Origin: Ailanthus altissimus
Taxonomy: Eukaryota; Streptophyta; Magnoliopsida; Sapindales; Simaroubaceae
DNA: 64,000 nucleotides
Direction: 5' to 3'
Assembly (NCBI GenBank): GCA_946807835.1
Contig: OX327696.1
Location: 8,692,501-8,756,500 of the forward strand
The notes under the pieces were generated by a model. That model made no database searches and was not told the DNA's origin. It saw only the letters and a program-made list of their open reading frames with translations. Below, piece after piece: positions 48,641-61,139 of this stretch; the first letter of the stretch is position 1; every line of letters starts with the position of its first letter. A program made the position numbers and the translations under genes.

Positions 48641-49690
48641 TGAGAGAGTGGTACCAAGGCGAAAAAATAATTAATTGCAGAGGTTTCAATCAAAGGAATT
48701 TCAAAAAAAAAATAATCATTTAAAAATTAAAATTAAATAATAAAGAAAATTAAGTAGTAATTAAATTATATAAAATATTTTTATGTTATAAATAAAAATA
48801 TAAAATAATACTAAATTGTAATCAAATAATTATAACAATAAATTTTAATTTGATTACATAATATTAGAAAAATTATTATTTTTATTTTTTTACATAAACC
48901 ATTTTTTTTCAACTTTCTCCTCCATCAATCTATCATTCTTCTAGCAATATTCCATTAAAATTCTATCATTCCTCTCACAATATTCTATTAAAATTCTTAA
49001 AGTTATAACTACAATCAATATAAAAAAAGAATTAAAAAAAGGCTTTCTCTCCCTATTAAACTACCTATCTAGAGTATTTAACTTCATAACGCTTCTTTCC
49101 TTCCCCCCATAAGTCTGCATTAACCAAACTATTAAATCAAAGAAAATAAAGGTAAAAAAAAAAACTAATTGTATATATATTTAATTATAAATATATATAT
49201 TTATATAAATTACAAAAATTATATCTCTCTTTCATTTTAACCACCAAACCCTCATCCTCCACCAAATCTATTAGCCACCATTATGCCTCACATCTCATTT
49301 CTCTGCCTCCACCACCAATTTAGTAGTATGCCTCCACCACCAGGCAACATCTCACCACCATTATTGACTGGCTTAACAACCTCGTGTGGTGACCCTTTTT
49401 GTTGGATCATTATTGAGTATTTTTATTTTATGAGTTTGGAATTATTGGGTATTTTTTATGCAAATTATTGGAGTTGTAGATTGGTGATTTTTCTCGTATA
49501 GTCAAGTATTTTTTAAGAATTTTTTTGGAATTGGGTAATTTTCTATATTGAAATTTTCTCTGTTGAAATTTCATTTGGGGTTTACTTGTATAGGTTTGAA
49601 TTTTTGGATTTTCACTCTTTTCATTTTTTTTTTTGGATTAAATGAAAAATTGTTTTGGCGTTTGCTAGTGGTGTGGCTAGCTATGGTGTT
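48641..49690. other. AT-rich intergenic sequence
   Basis: Poly-A/T tracts and a CCACCA-rich patch at 49240-49390 are present; the 72-codon frame there is low-complexity. Poly-T near 49627-49636 may be the inverted poly-A tail of the LINE to the right. Confidence 0.4.
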
Positions 49691-49739
49691 ACCCTTTTTG
49701 TTTTTTGAAAAATGAATAATTCAATGCCAACTATCAGAC

Positions 49740-52700
49740 AATATGAAAGTTGTTCGAGTACATAGCAGAATTGAGGTTCAAAGCATGCTTGGCTAAATTA
49801 TGAGCCACTATATTTTGAGCTCTAGGACATGTACAAAATCTATTTAATAGTTTCTACTTATACACTTTTGAATATCCTGAACTAACCACATGATCTCCTT
49901 GTATGAGTAAGCAATACTTCTTACTAAATTAACCACATTAAGTGCATCGGATTCAACTATAATCTTTTAAAGATAAAAATTCATAATTGCTTGTAAACCA
50001 AACTTCACAGCCTTGGCTCAACCATTTCCAAATCTTCTTTGAAAGAGCCTCGACTTACTGCTATGAAAATCCTCTTAACTCTATCATCTATTAATACCAC
50101 TTCTAGATTAGTAGTATCATTAGCTTGATCTGTTGTAGCATCAACATTAAGTGTAAACCAATCTCAATTAGCTTGGTTTGGATCATTAGTAGCCTAGTGA
50201 ACTCTGACTTAAAAATTTATGGTTTTTGGATTGATAACTTAAGCTATAAAATTCATAGAAAGCTTTAGCACTTGTTATTAATTGAATAGGATCCTCCTCT
50301 ATGCTTTGCATAACAAATTTATTTCTGCTATGTCATATTGTCTATAGAATTGTAACAAAGTTTACAACCTCTTTTTTTGCCTATTGTAGCCAAAACCAAC
50401 TGAATAACTAATGACAGATCCATACACTACAATCTATTCAAGAGGCTCAAGGATATAGTTTTGATCCATACTTTCTTTGATTTTCTACACTAGACCAAGG
50501 CATAGCTTGAGTCTTTAATCTCCTTATTACGTCTTCTAGAAATAAAGTTGAGAATGAATTTTTTCCTTGCTAAACCTTAACCTGTTGGAAGCAGGTTGTT
50601 AATGGCCTTCCAAATAAATATCTTAATTTTTTGGGGGACTTTACAATTCCAAATTTGGTTCCAAAACTTCTTAGAATTGTCAGAAGCTTCTAGGGTGTCA
50701 AAGAACTTCAATTTATGAGCTAAATGATAGCCACTTTTATCTGTAAAGTTTCCCCTCTTTTCATAATGCCAATAGATTAGGTCATCTTCATCAGTCAAAT
50801 GGAGATGAATTTTTGAGATCAACTCTACATCTTATGTTCTAAAGTGCTGATTCAAAGTTATCAAGTTCCAAATTATATTCTTATTTATAAGCTTCTGCAC
50901 TTTACTGTCCTCTAGATTCTGCTAGAAGTAATAATGATAAGAAAGTCACTGTACAAATAAGAAACAAGTATGAAGAGAGAGGGTAGCCTTGCCTCAAACC
51001 CCGTGAGCTTGAATGTAGCTTTTTACTTATCTATTAATTAATACAGAAAATGCTACTGTGCTAATACAATTTATGATTAAGTTAATCCAATTCTCTTGGA
51101 AACTGAACTTGAACATTGCTATTTTTAGAAACCCTCATTCAACTCTATCATAGGCCTTAATGTCTACTTTAATAGCTATATAACCCTCATAACCTTTCTT
51201 TTACTCCTAATTATGTGAAGACACTCATACTCTATGATAATGTTGTCACTAATCAATCTTTTAAGGAGAAAAGCACTCTGAGTCTAGAAGATGATGGAGT
51301 CTAGCACAAGTTTCAGTTTGTTTGGCAACTGTTTTGGCTATAACTCTGTAGCTCACGTTATATAGGCTTATTAGCCTAACGTTAGTAGGCTTTTAAGGGT
51401 TTTCTATCTTGGGGATTAAGGCAATATAAGTATAATTTAGGAAAGTTAGGTTACCTTATGTACTGAGGACATGGAGATAGGTATTGATGATGTCTTTTCT
51501 AACTATTTGCCAATATGTTTTCTTTATTATAAAAACCTGCAAATAAGCCATCAAGTCTTAGTGCTTTGATTGGATTTAGTCAGCCCCTCTGACTTCTTCT
51601 CTTGTGAAGGCATTTAGTAACCCTTTATTCATCTCAATAGAGAATTTGAAAGACAGACCTTATAGAGCCTTTTGAATGATCTTATTTAAAGGGTTTGTTA
51701 AGAAAACATCTCTGTGAAGTAGGAACAAATGATTCTCTGTATATTTTTATATCTTCAACCCAATGACCATCTTTATTCTTCATGCTCTTTATTGTATTTC
51801 TCCTATTTTTTGTTAGAAGCCATTGCATGAAAATATTTAGTATTTCTATCCCTATCTTTCATCTATGTGACTTTTGCTCTCTCCTTTCAAAAGGTTTCTT
51901 CTTTAAGTAGTAAATCAATTTCCTTTTTCAATTGTTTCACCTTCTAGAATTAGCATAATGCTGGAAAGTCTTCTTACAGTGGTTCAATTCCTTTGTGAGT
52001 TGATTTATTCTCCCCTTCTTTTCCTAAAGCTCTTTTACTCCACTACTATAAGCCTTATTTTAACCTGCTTTGATCTTTCCAAAAACAGTTCTATTGGATC
52101 GTTTGTATTTCTATCACACCTCTTCGAAAAATCTTCCACCACTTAATTACACTCACTATGGGAATTCCAAATTTCTTAATACTAAAACCTCTAACATTGC
52201 CTAAAAGCTTTTTTTCTTCCATTGACTTGATTCTTATGTTTTAATAAGTATAGGTCTATGATCAGATGTTGTGGATACTAGATGGGATACTTAATGAACA
52301 CAAATTAGTTTCCCCAATTTATCATTACACAAGAAGCTATTAAGTATCTCTTCTATCATTTTCTGCTCTTCTTTTTTGTTGGATCAAGTAAATAAATACC
52401 ATGACCAACTCATATCTTTAAGTCTGCTTTCCTTAAGAGCTGACCTAAACCCTACAATATCATCTATATTTTTTTGGAAGACCCTCACTTTTCTCCTCAT
52501 TATTCAGCACTTCATTGAAGTCATGACAGCAAATCCAAGGTAATTGAGATAACCTAGCCAATCTTTCAATAAGGTTCCAAGTGTTTTTCTTCTCATTTGC
52601 ATTTGGTAAACCATACACTTATTGTCAATCTCCAGCTTCTAGTTTTACTTTCATCAATAAAAGCATCTATGTGATTCTTGTTATAAGATACAATCCGAAG

Positions 52701-52924
52701 ATTAGTATTATGTTTCCATAATAAAGCCAATAAACCTCCTAATTCAGTTCTGTCAATTGCCAGAAAATTTTTAAAATGAAGCCTTGAAGTAACTTGTTTT
52801 ATCCTTGATTATACAAGTTTGGTTTCATAAAGAAAACCTGGCTTTTGATTAAGGAAAATATTTTTGTTACCCTGAATGTCTGAGGGCTTCCCAAACCTCG
52901 GACATTCTAGCTGAGCACGATCAT
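49740..52924 (-). pseudogene. LINE ORF2: endonuclease, reverse transcriptase, RNase H (degenerate)
   Basis: The minus translation starts MIVLS*NVRGLGSPQT at 52924, the typical start of the APE endonuclease, with Trp of SWNVRG replaced by a stop. The reverse transcriptase shows the block GYIAIKVDIKAYDRVE (about 51185-51135), followed by a 'VAFSVLIN' stretch and a decayed GxxQGxPLS zone (about 51060-50970). The zf-RVT domain is intact for 81 codons at 50822-50577, with a WNCKVPQKIKIFIWKAINN motif. RNase H is visible from NVDAAT (about 50145) to AHNLAKHA (about 49800). It lies in the expected position left of ORF1. Confidence 0.85.
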
Positions 52925-53333
52925 TATTCCAAGTGGGGCTAATTATCAGCCTTCACCCAAATTTTCCCATTTTAGCTTATGTTTCAACTGTCTTATCATC
53001 CTATTCCATTGTCGTTGCAACTGACTTGTCTTGTGCAAGCTTAAATTTTTTTAATTTCTAGGCCTTCATTTCTTGGGCTTGGGTTTTAGTTGGTGGAGTT
53101 TGATTATGTTTTCTTGCATTGCTCTTCTATCTTTTAGGCTTCAATTTAGTTTGGGCCTCTTCATTTTTCAGCCTAGAACTTGTTTAGCCTGGTTTTTAAT
53201 TTCTATTTGAGAGCTTTTTTTTTCATTTCATTTATCTTTGTTTTTCCATGGGTGCCACTTTTTTGGGCATCAAAAGAGAAATTTCCTAACAGATTTGTTT
53301 CTTCCCTGCCTATAACTAGATCATCATTCACTA

Positions 53334-54415
53334 CTATTTGCTATGTGTTTCAACCTCTATAACTTGATCTACCTTCATTCCTATCACTTTATCTATTCTT
53401 TTATTGGAACTGGATGCATCGCTGATCTTATTTTGATTTTGTATAGAAGTCTGAGACTTCTCTTTACTTGGGTTGCTATTCAGATCCTTTTTCAGATACC
53501 CCTTCTTTCTTGCAACCTTTGGATAGATTATTGGGTTTTTAGTATCTGTACTTCCTACTAGTGCCATGGTTTTATCTTTTGTTATTGTTTCCCATTCAAA
53601 ATCCTTCATATCCTCATGCCTAACTTTTTTTTCCTTTGCTTTGGAGAATTTGGTTTTTCCATTGTATGTATTGACCCTTAACCATAGTCCATATTTGAAA
53701 GCTTCATCTCTTTTACCTTTCTCTTTGGCTTTTTTCATAGGCGTTCCATTATTTATGTCCTTTGGTACTTGAAGACATTCCCTAAATGCATGTCCAATAC
53801 ATCCACATGTATATAAAAAATCAGGAAGCCTTTTATAAAGAATCGACACTAGTACTTTATTCTCTATCCTTTGGCTGCTAACTTTTATAAATCTTCTTTA
53901 TAGCTTGGATACATTTATTTCTACCCTGACTGTAACGAACTTGCCCAAACATCCTCGGTTGCCATTTATTTCAATTTCTTCAACTCTTTCAATATTGCTT
54001 GCCAGCCCCCTTATCACATATTTATGCATGTATATTATAGGGATATTATGCAATTGTATCCAAAGCGAAGCAAGTTTAAATTCCCATTTACTCACCTCTC
54101 TCAATCTAGCAACGACTATTATGACTATCAACGCTTTGTCGAATGCCATAGACTGAAAACCATCACATTCCTTTGATCTTATTTCATTTCAAAATGACAT
54201 ACCAAAGTGTTATTACCCAAACTTTCAATTTGGACTCGCTTCACTGGTCTTCAAATTTGCACTATTGTGGCTTTAAATGCTTCTCTGTTTATGACTCTAA
54301 TGGCTAAAACCTTAGCCACTAAACACCCTGATTTCATCTTTTCTCCTGTTTCTTTTAAGAGACCTTACAACTCGAAATATCTTCCTCTTTCACTGAAACT
54401 TATAAAGAACCACAA
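53334..54415 (-). pseudogene. LINE ORF1: DUF4283 and CCHC zinc-knuckle protein (degenerate)
   Basis: The DUF4283-like part reads from 54400 (LVAKVLAIRVINREAFKATI) through a frame change to ASLWIQLHNIPIIYMHKYV (about 54080). It is followed by a zf-CCHC_4 motif, YKRLPDFLYTCGCIGHAFREC (about 53840-53780), and a Lys-rich tail with a 171-codon open frame (53849-53334). Such proteins bind the LINE RNA. Two stops and a frameshift lie in the N-terminal half. Confidence 0.8.
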
Positions 54416-54417
54416 AG

Positions 54418-55546
54418 CTTTATAAGTTGCTTTGTGTCCATGTTTCTTTCTATTAATGCATTCTCTAATTGTCTGAATTTCTAATTAAAAGGTTGGTAAG
54501 AAAACATGTACTTAAGATGAGTGAAAGTAACCGGCCACTAAGGCCTTTTTCTACTTTTATTTGCCCTTGACCAAAGCTACAGAGGAGAAAAGAGCCATTG
54601 CAGCCATAAGTGTTTAAGTGTTGTTGGATGAAGTATTGTGGTAGTTCGTTACTCTTTAAAAGGAATACCCATATTTATTATGTTAGAGTTTGTGTGCGGA
54701 AATCAACTTAAAATATATATAAGAAAAAATATGATATTTGAACCCTTAAGATTTTAAAAAAGGGACATGTAGACTCAAGGGACAAAGTTATAGTAGGGCT
54801 TAGGGGGGCCATAACCCCCCAAACCCTAACATAGCCCCTTAAATTTATATATATATATATAATTTCTTAGTATTAAAATATCTATTTTAGCTCCCTCATA
54901 TTTCTTTCAAAATTTTATGTATAATGGGTTAAATTATCAATTTAAAAAAGTAGTCCCTGTTAGCATTAAAGACATACTTTTTAATACTTTATAAGTTGTT
55001 TTGTATCCATGTTACTTTCTATTAATGCATTCTCTAATTGTTTGAATTTCTAATTAAAAGTTTGGTAAGAAACATGCACTCAAGATGAGTGAAAGTAATC
55101 GGCCACTAACCTTTTTCTACTTTTACTTGCCCTTGAGCAAAGCTACAGAGGAGAAAAGAGCCATCACAGTCATGAGTGTTGTTGGATAAAGTATTGTGGT
55201 AGTTCGCTACTCTTTAAAATGAATACCCATATTATCATGTTAGAGTTTGTGTGCGGAAATCAACTTCAAATATATATAAGAAAAAAAATGATATTTGGAC
55301 CCTTAAGATTTTAGAAAAAGGACATGCAAACCCAAGGGACGAAATCATAGTAGGGCCTAGGGAGGCCATAACCCCCCAAAACCTAACATTGCCCCTTAAA
55401 TTTATATATAAATATATAATTTCTTAGTATTAAAATATCTATTTTAACTCCCTCAAATTTCTTTCAAAAGTTTTATATATAATGGGTTAAATTATCAATT
55501 TAAAAAAGTAGTCCTTACTAGCATTAAAGACATGCCTTTTAATATA
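54418..55546 (-). repeat. two tandem 569-bp units at the LINE 5' side
   Basis: Unit A 54418-54986 and unit B 54987-55546 are directly repeated and very similar, for example ctttataagttg, cattctctaattgt, agagtttgtgtgcggaaatcaact and gggccataaccccccaaa in both. Unit A overlaps the LINE 5' boundary, so the pair could be repeated 5' UTR/promoter monomers of the minus-strand LINE. Alternatively, it could be a local tandem duplication. Confidence 0.85.
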
Positions 55547-57350
55547 TTATTTAATGTTCAAACAAGATTTCATATTACCTACTTTAACATCTTTTATAAT
55601 AAAAAATATTTTTTAATTTGCAAGTGGTCTCTATTTTATATTTTTTCAACTTTATTATCTTATCTTAATAAAAAAAACGAATTTATTTTATAAGTGATCC
55701 CATCTATACATATTTTTTTTTAATAAAAAGTAATTTTATACTTGTAATCCTTTTCTTATATACAATAGAAAATTTCAGTTTAATCTATATAAATATATTC
55801 ACAATGATAGAATATCATCCATTGATGATTTTATTTTCTTTTCAATTTACGTTAAACTTTTCTTCCTAGCTTAAAGACAAAAAAAAAAAAAAATTCTCCA
55901 AGAATTAAGTTAGAATCTTTTATATATTTTGATAATTTTATTTATATATCAGTTAGTTTTTTAATATCTTATTATTATAACTTTATATGTATTTTTTTAT
56001 GGATCTTATTCTTTGTACTTTTTGCTTTAAATTTATTAATTTAAGTATAAATTTATTTTTATCAACAATATAATACATGTTTATTATTTAATATTTTTAT
56101 TATTTTTTTAAGTGGCAAAGTCATCTACAATTGATCACTTTTTCAAAAGAAAAATTTAAAAAATTTAAAAAGTTACACATCATCACCAATCCTTAAAATT
56201 AAGCTAAAGTTCACACATCCTTATGGTTTGGGCCCCCAAAAGCTTAAATTCTGATTCTGCCTTTGACAAACCCTAATATTTTTTAAAAATTTTATTTATA
56301 CCTCTAATAACGAATTTCGTTAATTTTAATGGTAGAAAAAGTAAAAAAGTTCACCTATTTTGACTAAAAAAAAATCAAAAATCAACTAAATGCTAAAAAG
56401 AAGCTTCAACCTTTAACCTTACCTTAAAATTAATGACCTTAATATATTATTCTTAAAATCCCAATATGGTGAGGGAGTTAGGATTACCACTCTTACTCCC
56501 TATTTCTAAATTGTTATGACCCATATGGATTCTATCACACTCATTCTCATTTCTATTTTTTTGTTTTTTAATCTCTTGTCCTTGATCTTTGTTCATGAGG
56601 ACAACCTTATCTTCTCAATTGAAATTTAATTGTTGTTTAATGAGAAAGACCAAAGCCATGCAAGGAGGGTACTATTTTGGTAAGCCAAAATTTATAATTA
56701 ATACTAAATATTTATTTAATATTAAAGTATTGTAGCTTTAATGTTATAATTATTATAAAAAAACTTGTTTGATAAATGCTTAATTGTAAAGAAAATAGAT
56801 ATTAAGAGAGTTATCTTTAATATTTATATTGACTATGCAATTGATAGATTAAAATTTTAAGTTGGATGGTTTATCTAATATAGTATTAGTTATTTAGAGT
56901 TGAGGTCTTGAATTAATCTTTATATTTTAAATTCTATTTAGACTTATTTTTAATACAAATTTTAAACATGTAATAATAGAGTTTATAATTGTAAAAATTA
57001 CGTTAAATTTAAAATAATTAAAAAGAAATAAATTTATAAGAAGATTAAAAAATTTTCAAGTGTGAGGATAAGAAAAAGCATTTGGAAGGTCGAAGAAACA
57101 TAAATTTGCAAAAATGATTCCTTACAAAAATTTCTTCAATGTAAATAATTTACGAAGAAGAAAATTTTGAAATAAGCTCAGATCAAAACGCCTTCAAGTA
57201 CACAAGTAGCACAAAAATGAACCTTGTTATAATTGTCATGAAAAAGACAAGAAAATCGGGTGATCTTTTGTGAAAGATTTTCTGTAATACTATAAATATA
57301 TAAAAGCATAAATTTTCTTCTTATTTTTCTTTATTAAAGAAACTATTACA
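55547..57350. other. AT-rich region with a possible hAT transposase start relic
   Basis: Mostly non-coding. At about 56119-56160 (plus) a short frame reads K-S-S-T-I-D-H-F-F-K-R-K, like the N-terminus of TTF/ZMYM-type hAT transposases. A gggcccccaaaagctt patch follows at 56229. Too short to call a gene. Confidence 0.25.
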
Positions 57351-58532
57351 TTGGTGTATGGAGATGAGTTATGGCCAAGGGTATGTCTCAAATATGCGTG
57401 AAGTGCAGAGTAAGGGAAAATATGAGTTATTGAGCTTATTGGTACTAAAAGTTGGATTTAGATCTTTGATTTGGTGGTGTTGGAACTGAGACTAAGTAGG
57501 AACTAATCTGAGAATCAGTTACGAGCTAGGCTGCCTTAGAGGACCTGAAAAACATAAGAAACACAAGGTCAGTGGTAGAAACTGACAAGGTCATCGGGGA
57601 TTATCTCCAATGCTCAAGTCAGACAGTGGATTAGTGGTAATTTTATCCCTAGGGGTTATGTCCATAGAGAAAAAGTGCGTGTGTAGAGAAAAGATTGAGA
57701 GAGTATTTCTCTTACTAGAATTATTGTCTTAGTTATCATTCTTCTCTTCACCCCATTCATAATTAGAGATAAGCCTTAAGTATGGATAGAACTAGCCTGT
57801 AGATTAGCCCTCAAGGGCAACAAGTAGTGCTATTTAATTGATGAATCATACCTTTTATAAGGGGCATTTTATAGAACTGACTCAAATGGGGGCATGTAGG
57901 TAATTGTTCCACTCTGACATTTGAAGTACTAGGTATTTTCTGATTGGGCAATTTTTAAAGTGGTAATCTTTGTTAGGTGAGTTCAGACCACCAAGTGGTC
58001 AACAAACTCTATCTCCTTGAGCTCATCGGATTTAGTGCTGGATCACTTCAATAACTCAAGATAATTCTTATCCATGTATCTGTAGAGGACAATGGCCTAA
58101 TACTTGCTGACATAGAGGCTTGCCATTAGCTCTTTGAGATTTTTCTTCATTAAATTTTATCTCTAAGTCTAATCACCAAATGATGTGGCTCAAGTTGGAC
58201 CCTTACTAAGACTCGATGGTGACGTGGCAGAGTATAGACTCTATTGATGTGTGTATCCATTGGTAGGCCTAATGATGACCGAAAAGTGACTTGTTTACAA
58301 TGATGTGTCATCTGACATTGGTACTATGTGGTGAATGTGTTAGTGTGTGTGAGACCCATTAACACCTTTATCCACCAGCTGGATGACACCTCAGAGTCAC
58401 TAGAGTCTCAACACATAATTCTTAGGTTACCTGCGTCCCCAAGGAATCAAACCCCTGCCCCCATCTCCATGGATGACTTATAAGCTTTTAGAGGTTCATC
58501 CTTGTACCCATTAGGCTGGATTTATTGGGATT
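57351..58532 (+). mobile_element. gypsy-type LTR-like sequence interrupted by a copia LTR
   Basis: This is a mixed-composition block without open frames, rich in words such as gacgtggc and gtgtgtgagaccc, in the style of a gypsy LTR. It stops where the copia LTR begins at 58533, and similar-style sequence resumes at about 60890. I infer insertion of the copia into it; no exact duplicate was found. Confidence 0.35.
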
Positions 58533-60890
58533 TGTGCTCACGTGCTATCCCATTGTTATATGAATATTTTATTTTATAATATATATCCAGTTCATTATTT
58601 GTTAAATCGCTAATTACTATTATTAAATGGTTCAATGCTTATGATGCTACAAACTTTATATGATCTGAAAGGGTTTAAATTTGGTCTAAAGAAGTTTAGA
58701 TCAATACTAAGAGTTAACATCACTGAAAACTATAAATGCTAAAGGGTTAGCATGTTATATTAATCAGTGGAGTCTAAGTGTTAGAATCTTGTCTGTGACA
58801 GTACAAAGACCTCAGAATACATTTGTAATAACATAGTTGCAAGAGTTGCAATAGGGGCTAAGAAATGTTATTATGCAAGTCTATTCTCAAATTATATGTT
58901 CCTGGTCTTAATTCACCGATGTAGGTCTGACGGTGGAATTCTTTTACACAGACCAGTGTATGTTATATCTAGATAGTCTAGATGGTTATTCTTAGCTGAC
59001 CATAGACTTACTGAAAGTTCGTATAACATACAGGTGTTCAATGAGGACTGAATACTGAACAGACTTAACAAGGACCTCAATAGATATCTTATGAAGCCGT
59101 CAATGGAAGAAATTCTCGAGTTAATTAGTATACGTGGTCTTTTGACTTGAGTATCATGGTGGGCTTGTAAGTGATCCGTCATACTTTGGTTTCACGCATC
59201 TCACAGACCTTTCACGGTGTGACTACTGGGTGTCGTTGGGTATGGTCCAATGCTTATGGAGGTCGGTGTGTACAGATATGAAAATTTTCAACTCACATGG
59301 ATGAGTTATATATATCCAGATGCTCAAAGGTTGTATCTTAGAAAGTGTTATGGCCATAAGCAACAAACCTAGGAAAAACATTTTCTACAGGGTTAAACAA
59401 TATTGTAAAAGTGTTTGCATATATTGTTTATTAAGAAACGTGTCTGGAGATAAGTTCACGGATGAGCACATAGGGATTTGACGGTAATGATCTATATCCC
59501 TACTCTTTTAGGATATGATTGACAGAAGGATTATACGTATACGCTATGACCTCAACTTATATGGTCTACTGCACGGATTTGTAATATCCGTGACTTGTGC
59601 ATGGGGCATCGATCTCGGACTCAGAGAATAGTTCTGTTTGACAAATCGGGAATGAACCTGGAGAATTTCACAATATGAAGTGTACTCGTTGTGCACTGGG
59701 GCAGCGTAACGGATTAAATAGTTCGATCCAGAAAATTTCAGCAGACCAGACATTTTCTTCGATTTTCCTCTAGTCGTGCACATGTTAAGACTTAAGAGTT
59801 AAGTACATCAATTAGTTAACAATTAGTTGTTGACCAATGAGATGTTGACACATAGCACATGTGGGCCAATTATTGTTTGATTTTAAAATTACCAAAATAG
59901 CTTTATTTGTTGGACAAATAAAACCATTATTGTATTCATTAAAATATTTATTGAATATAATAATAATAATAATAATATATGATATTATTATTTAAATTGA
60001 AATCAAACAATTAATTTTTTATTTAAATTGGCATGTGTTTCTACCATGATTTAATATGATTAAATCATTTGTTTAATATTTCTTAAATGATAAGATAAGT
60101 ATTAATAGGTGACATTTGTTAATGGTAGGTCTTAAGATATTTTTTAATGATGAGAATGTATTTTCTTATTTGACCTAGATTAAGGCTAAGTTCATTTAAA
60201 TGATATTCCATTTTGTTTTGTTTTAATTTAGTTTATTGTAAGATAATAATAAACAAAAACTAATGGCAAACATAATGGATGCCATTAGGTGAGAAAATGA
60301 AAGGTAATAATAAACAAAACACTAATGGAAAATATAATGGTTGCCATTAGGTGAGAAAATGAAAGATAATAATAAACAAATGAAAGAGCAATTAGTTGCT
60401 CAATTAATCATCACAAATTCGTGCAAAGAATTAAGGGAAGAGTAAAAAGTGAATTTTGATAAGTGTTAGAAAATTCTCTTAAGTGTTGAGACCACAAAAA
60501 CACAACTCTTTCATTTTGATCACCCATATTACAAGGTAGAAACAAGGATTCAAGAGTTGAATCCTTTGCTGAAAAAGTTGCTATTCTAGCTTATTTAAGC
60601 CCACCGTATTGAGGAACTAGAATTATGAATGGGTTGCTTCAAGGCGGGCACTTCGGTTTGACAACATACCGAAGGCTTGACAATGTACTATTTCTCAATC
60701 TTAAAGTATTTTACATTTATGAGATAACATGTAAAGTTTACTTATGTTTATCATTATGAAATTTGTATTCCGCTTATCCGCTGTGCATGTATGTATGAGA
60801 TATATATGCTACATTTGAATGATAAACATAAACTCACATGCATCCACCCTATGTTTAAAATTACCAATAGAATGTGTTCTTGTGTAAGAC
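58533..60890 (+). repeat. second copy of the 2.1-kb copia LTR (solo LTR candidate)
   Basis: It begins TGTGCTCACGTGCTAT like the LTR at 20177. It shares long blocks: tcactgaaaactataaatgctaaagggttagca, atcatggtg.gcttgt.agtgatcc, tgtactcgttg.gcact.ggg.agcg, and further down attctagctt...ccacc...gactagaatt. No primer-binding site follows near 60890, so it looks like a solo or truncated LTR. The right end is approximate. Confidence 0.7.
60241..60385 (+). repeat. 61-bp tandem repeat inside the LTR copy
   Basis: The unit a(g)ataataataaacaaa..ctaatgg.aa.ataatgg.tgccattaggtgagaaaatga occurs at 60241 and 60302, with a partial third copy at 60364. It is absent from the copy at 20177. Confidence 0.8.
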
Positions 60891-61139
60891 CTACTCGATG
60901 GCCTTTCTAGGCTGAGTTATGAAGGCCCATATATATCTAGACTCATATTTAGTCTATTGAGATAGTCTGTTTTGAACTAAGCAACTCATAGAGGAAGTTG
61001 GGCTTGAGGGCTAGGTTGAGCTTTTGTGAGTGGGCCAAGTGTCACCTAATTTTTCACTCAACATCAACCTTTTTAAATTTCTAGTGTTGACGTGAGGAGA
61101 TAATAGGAACTACATCCCTTTATTGACATGTGGCGAGCT

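Larger units (their letters stand above)
49690..54430 (-). mobile_element. L1-type LINE retrotransposon, near full length but decayed (minus strand)
   Basis: ORF1 (DUF4283 plus CCHC) lies right and ORF2 (endonuclease, reverse transcriptase, zf-RVT, RNase H) lies left, in the standard order of plant L1 elements read on minus. Both ORFs contain many stops and frameshifts. Tandem 569-bp units abut the 5' side (54418-55546). A clear poly-A tail or target duplication was not established. Confidence 0.85.

Noticed and set aside
49283..49501. 72-codon frame in a CCACCA-rich patch
   Set aside because: Low-complexity, no family, surrounded by poly-A/T sequence.
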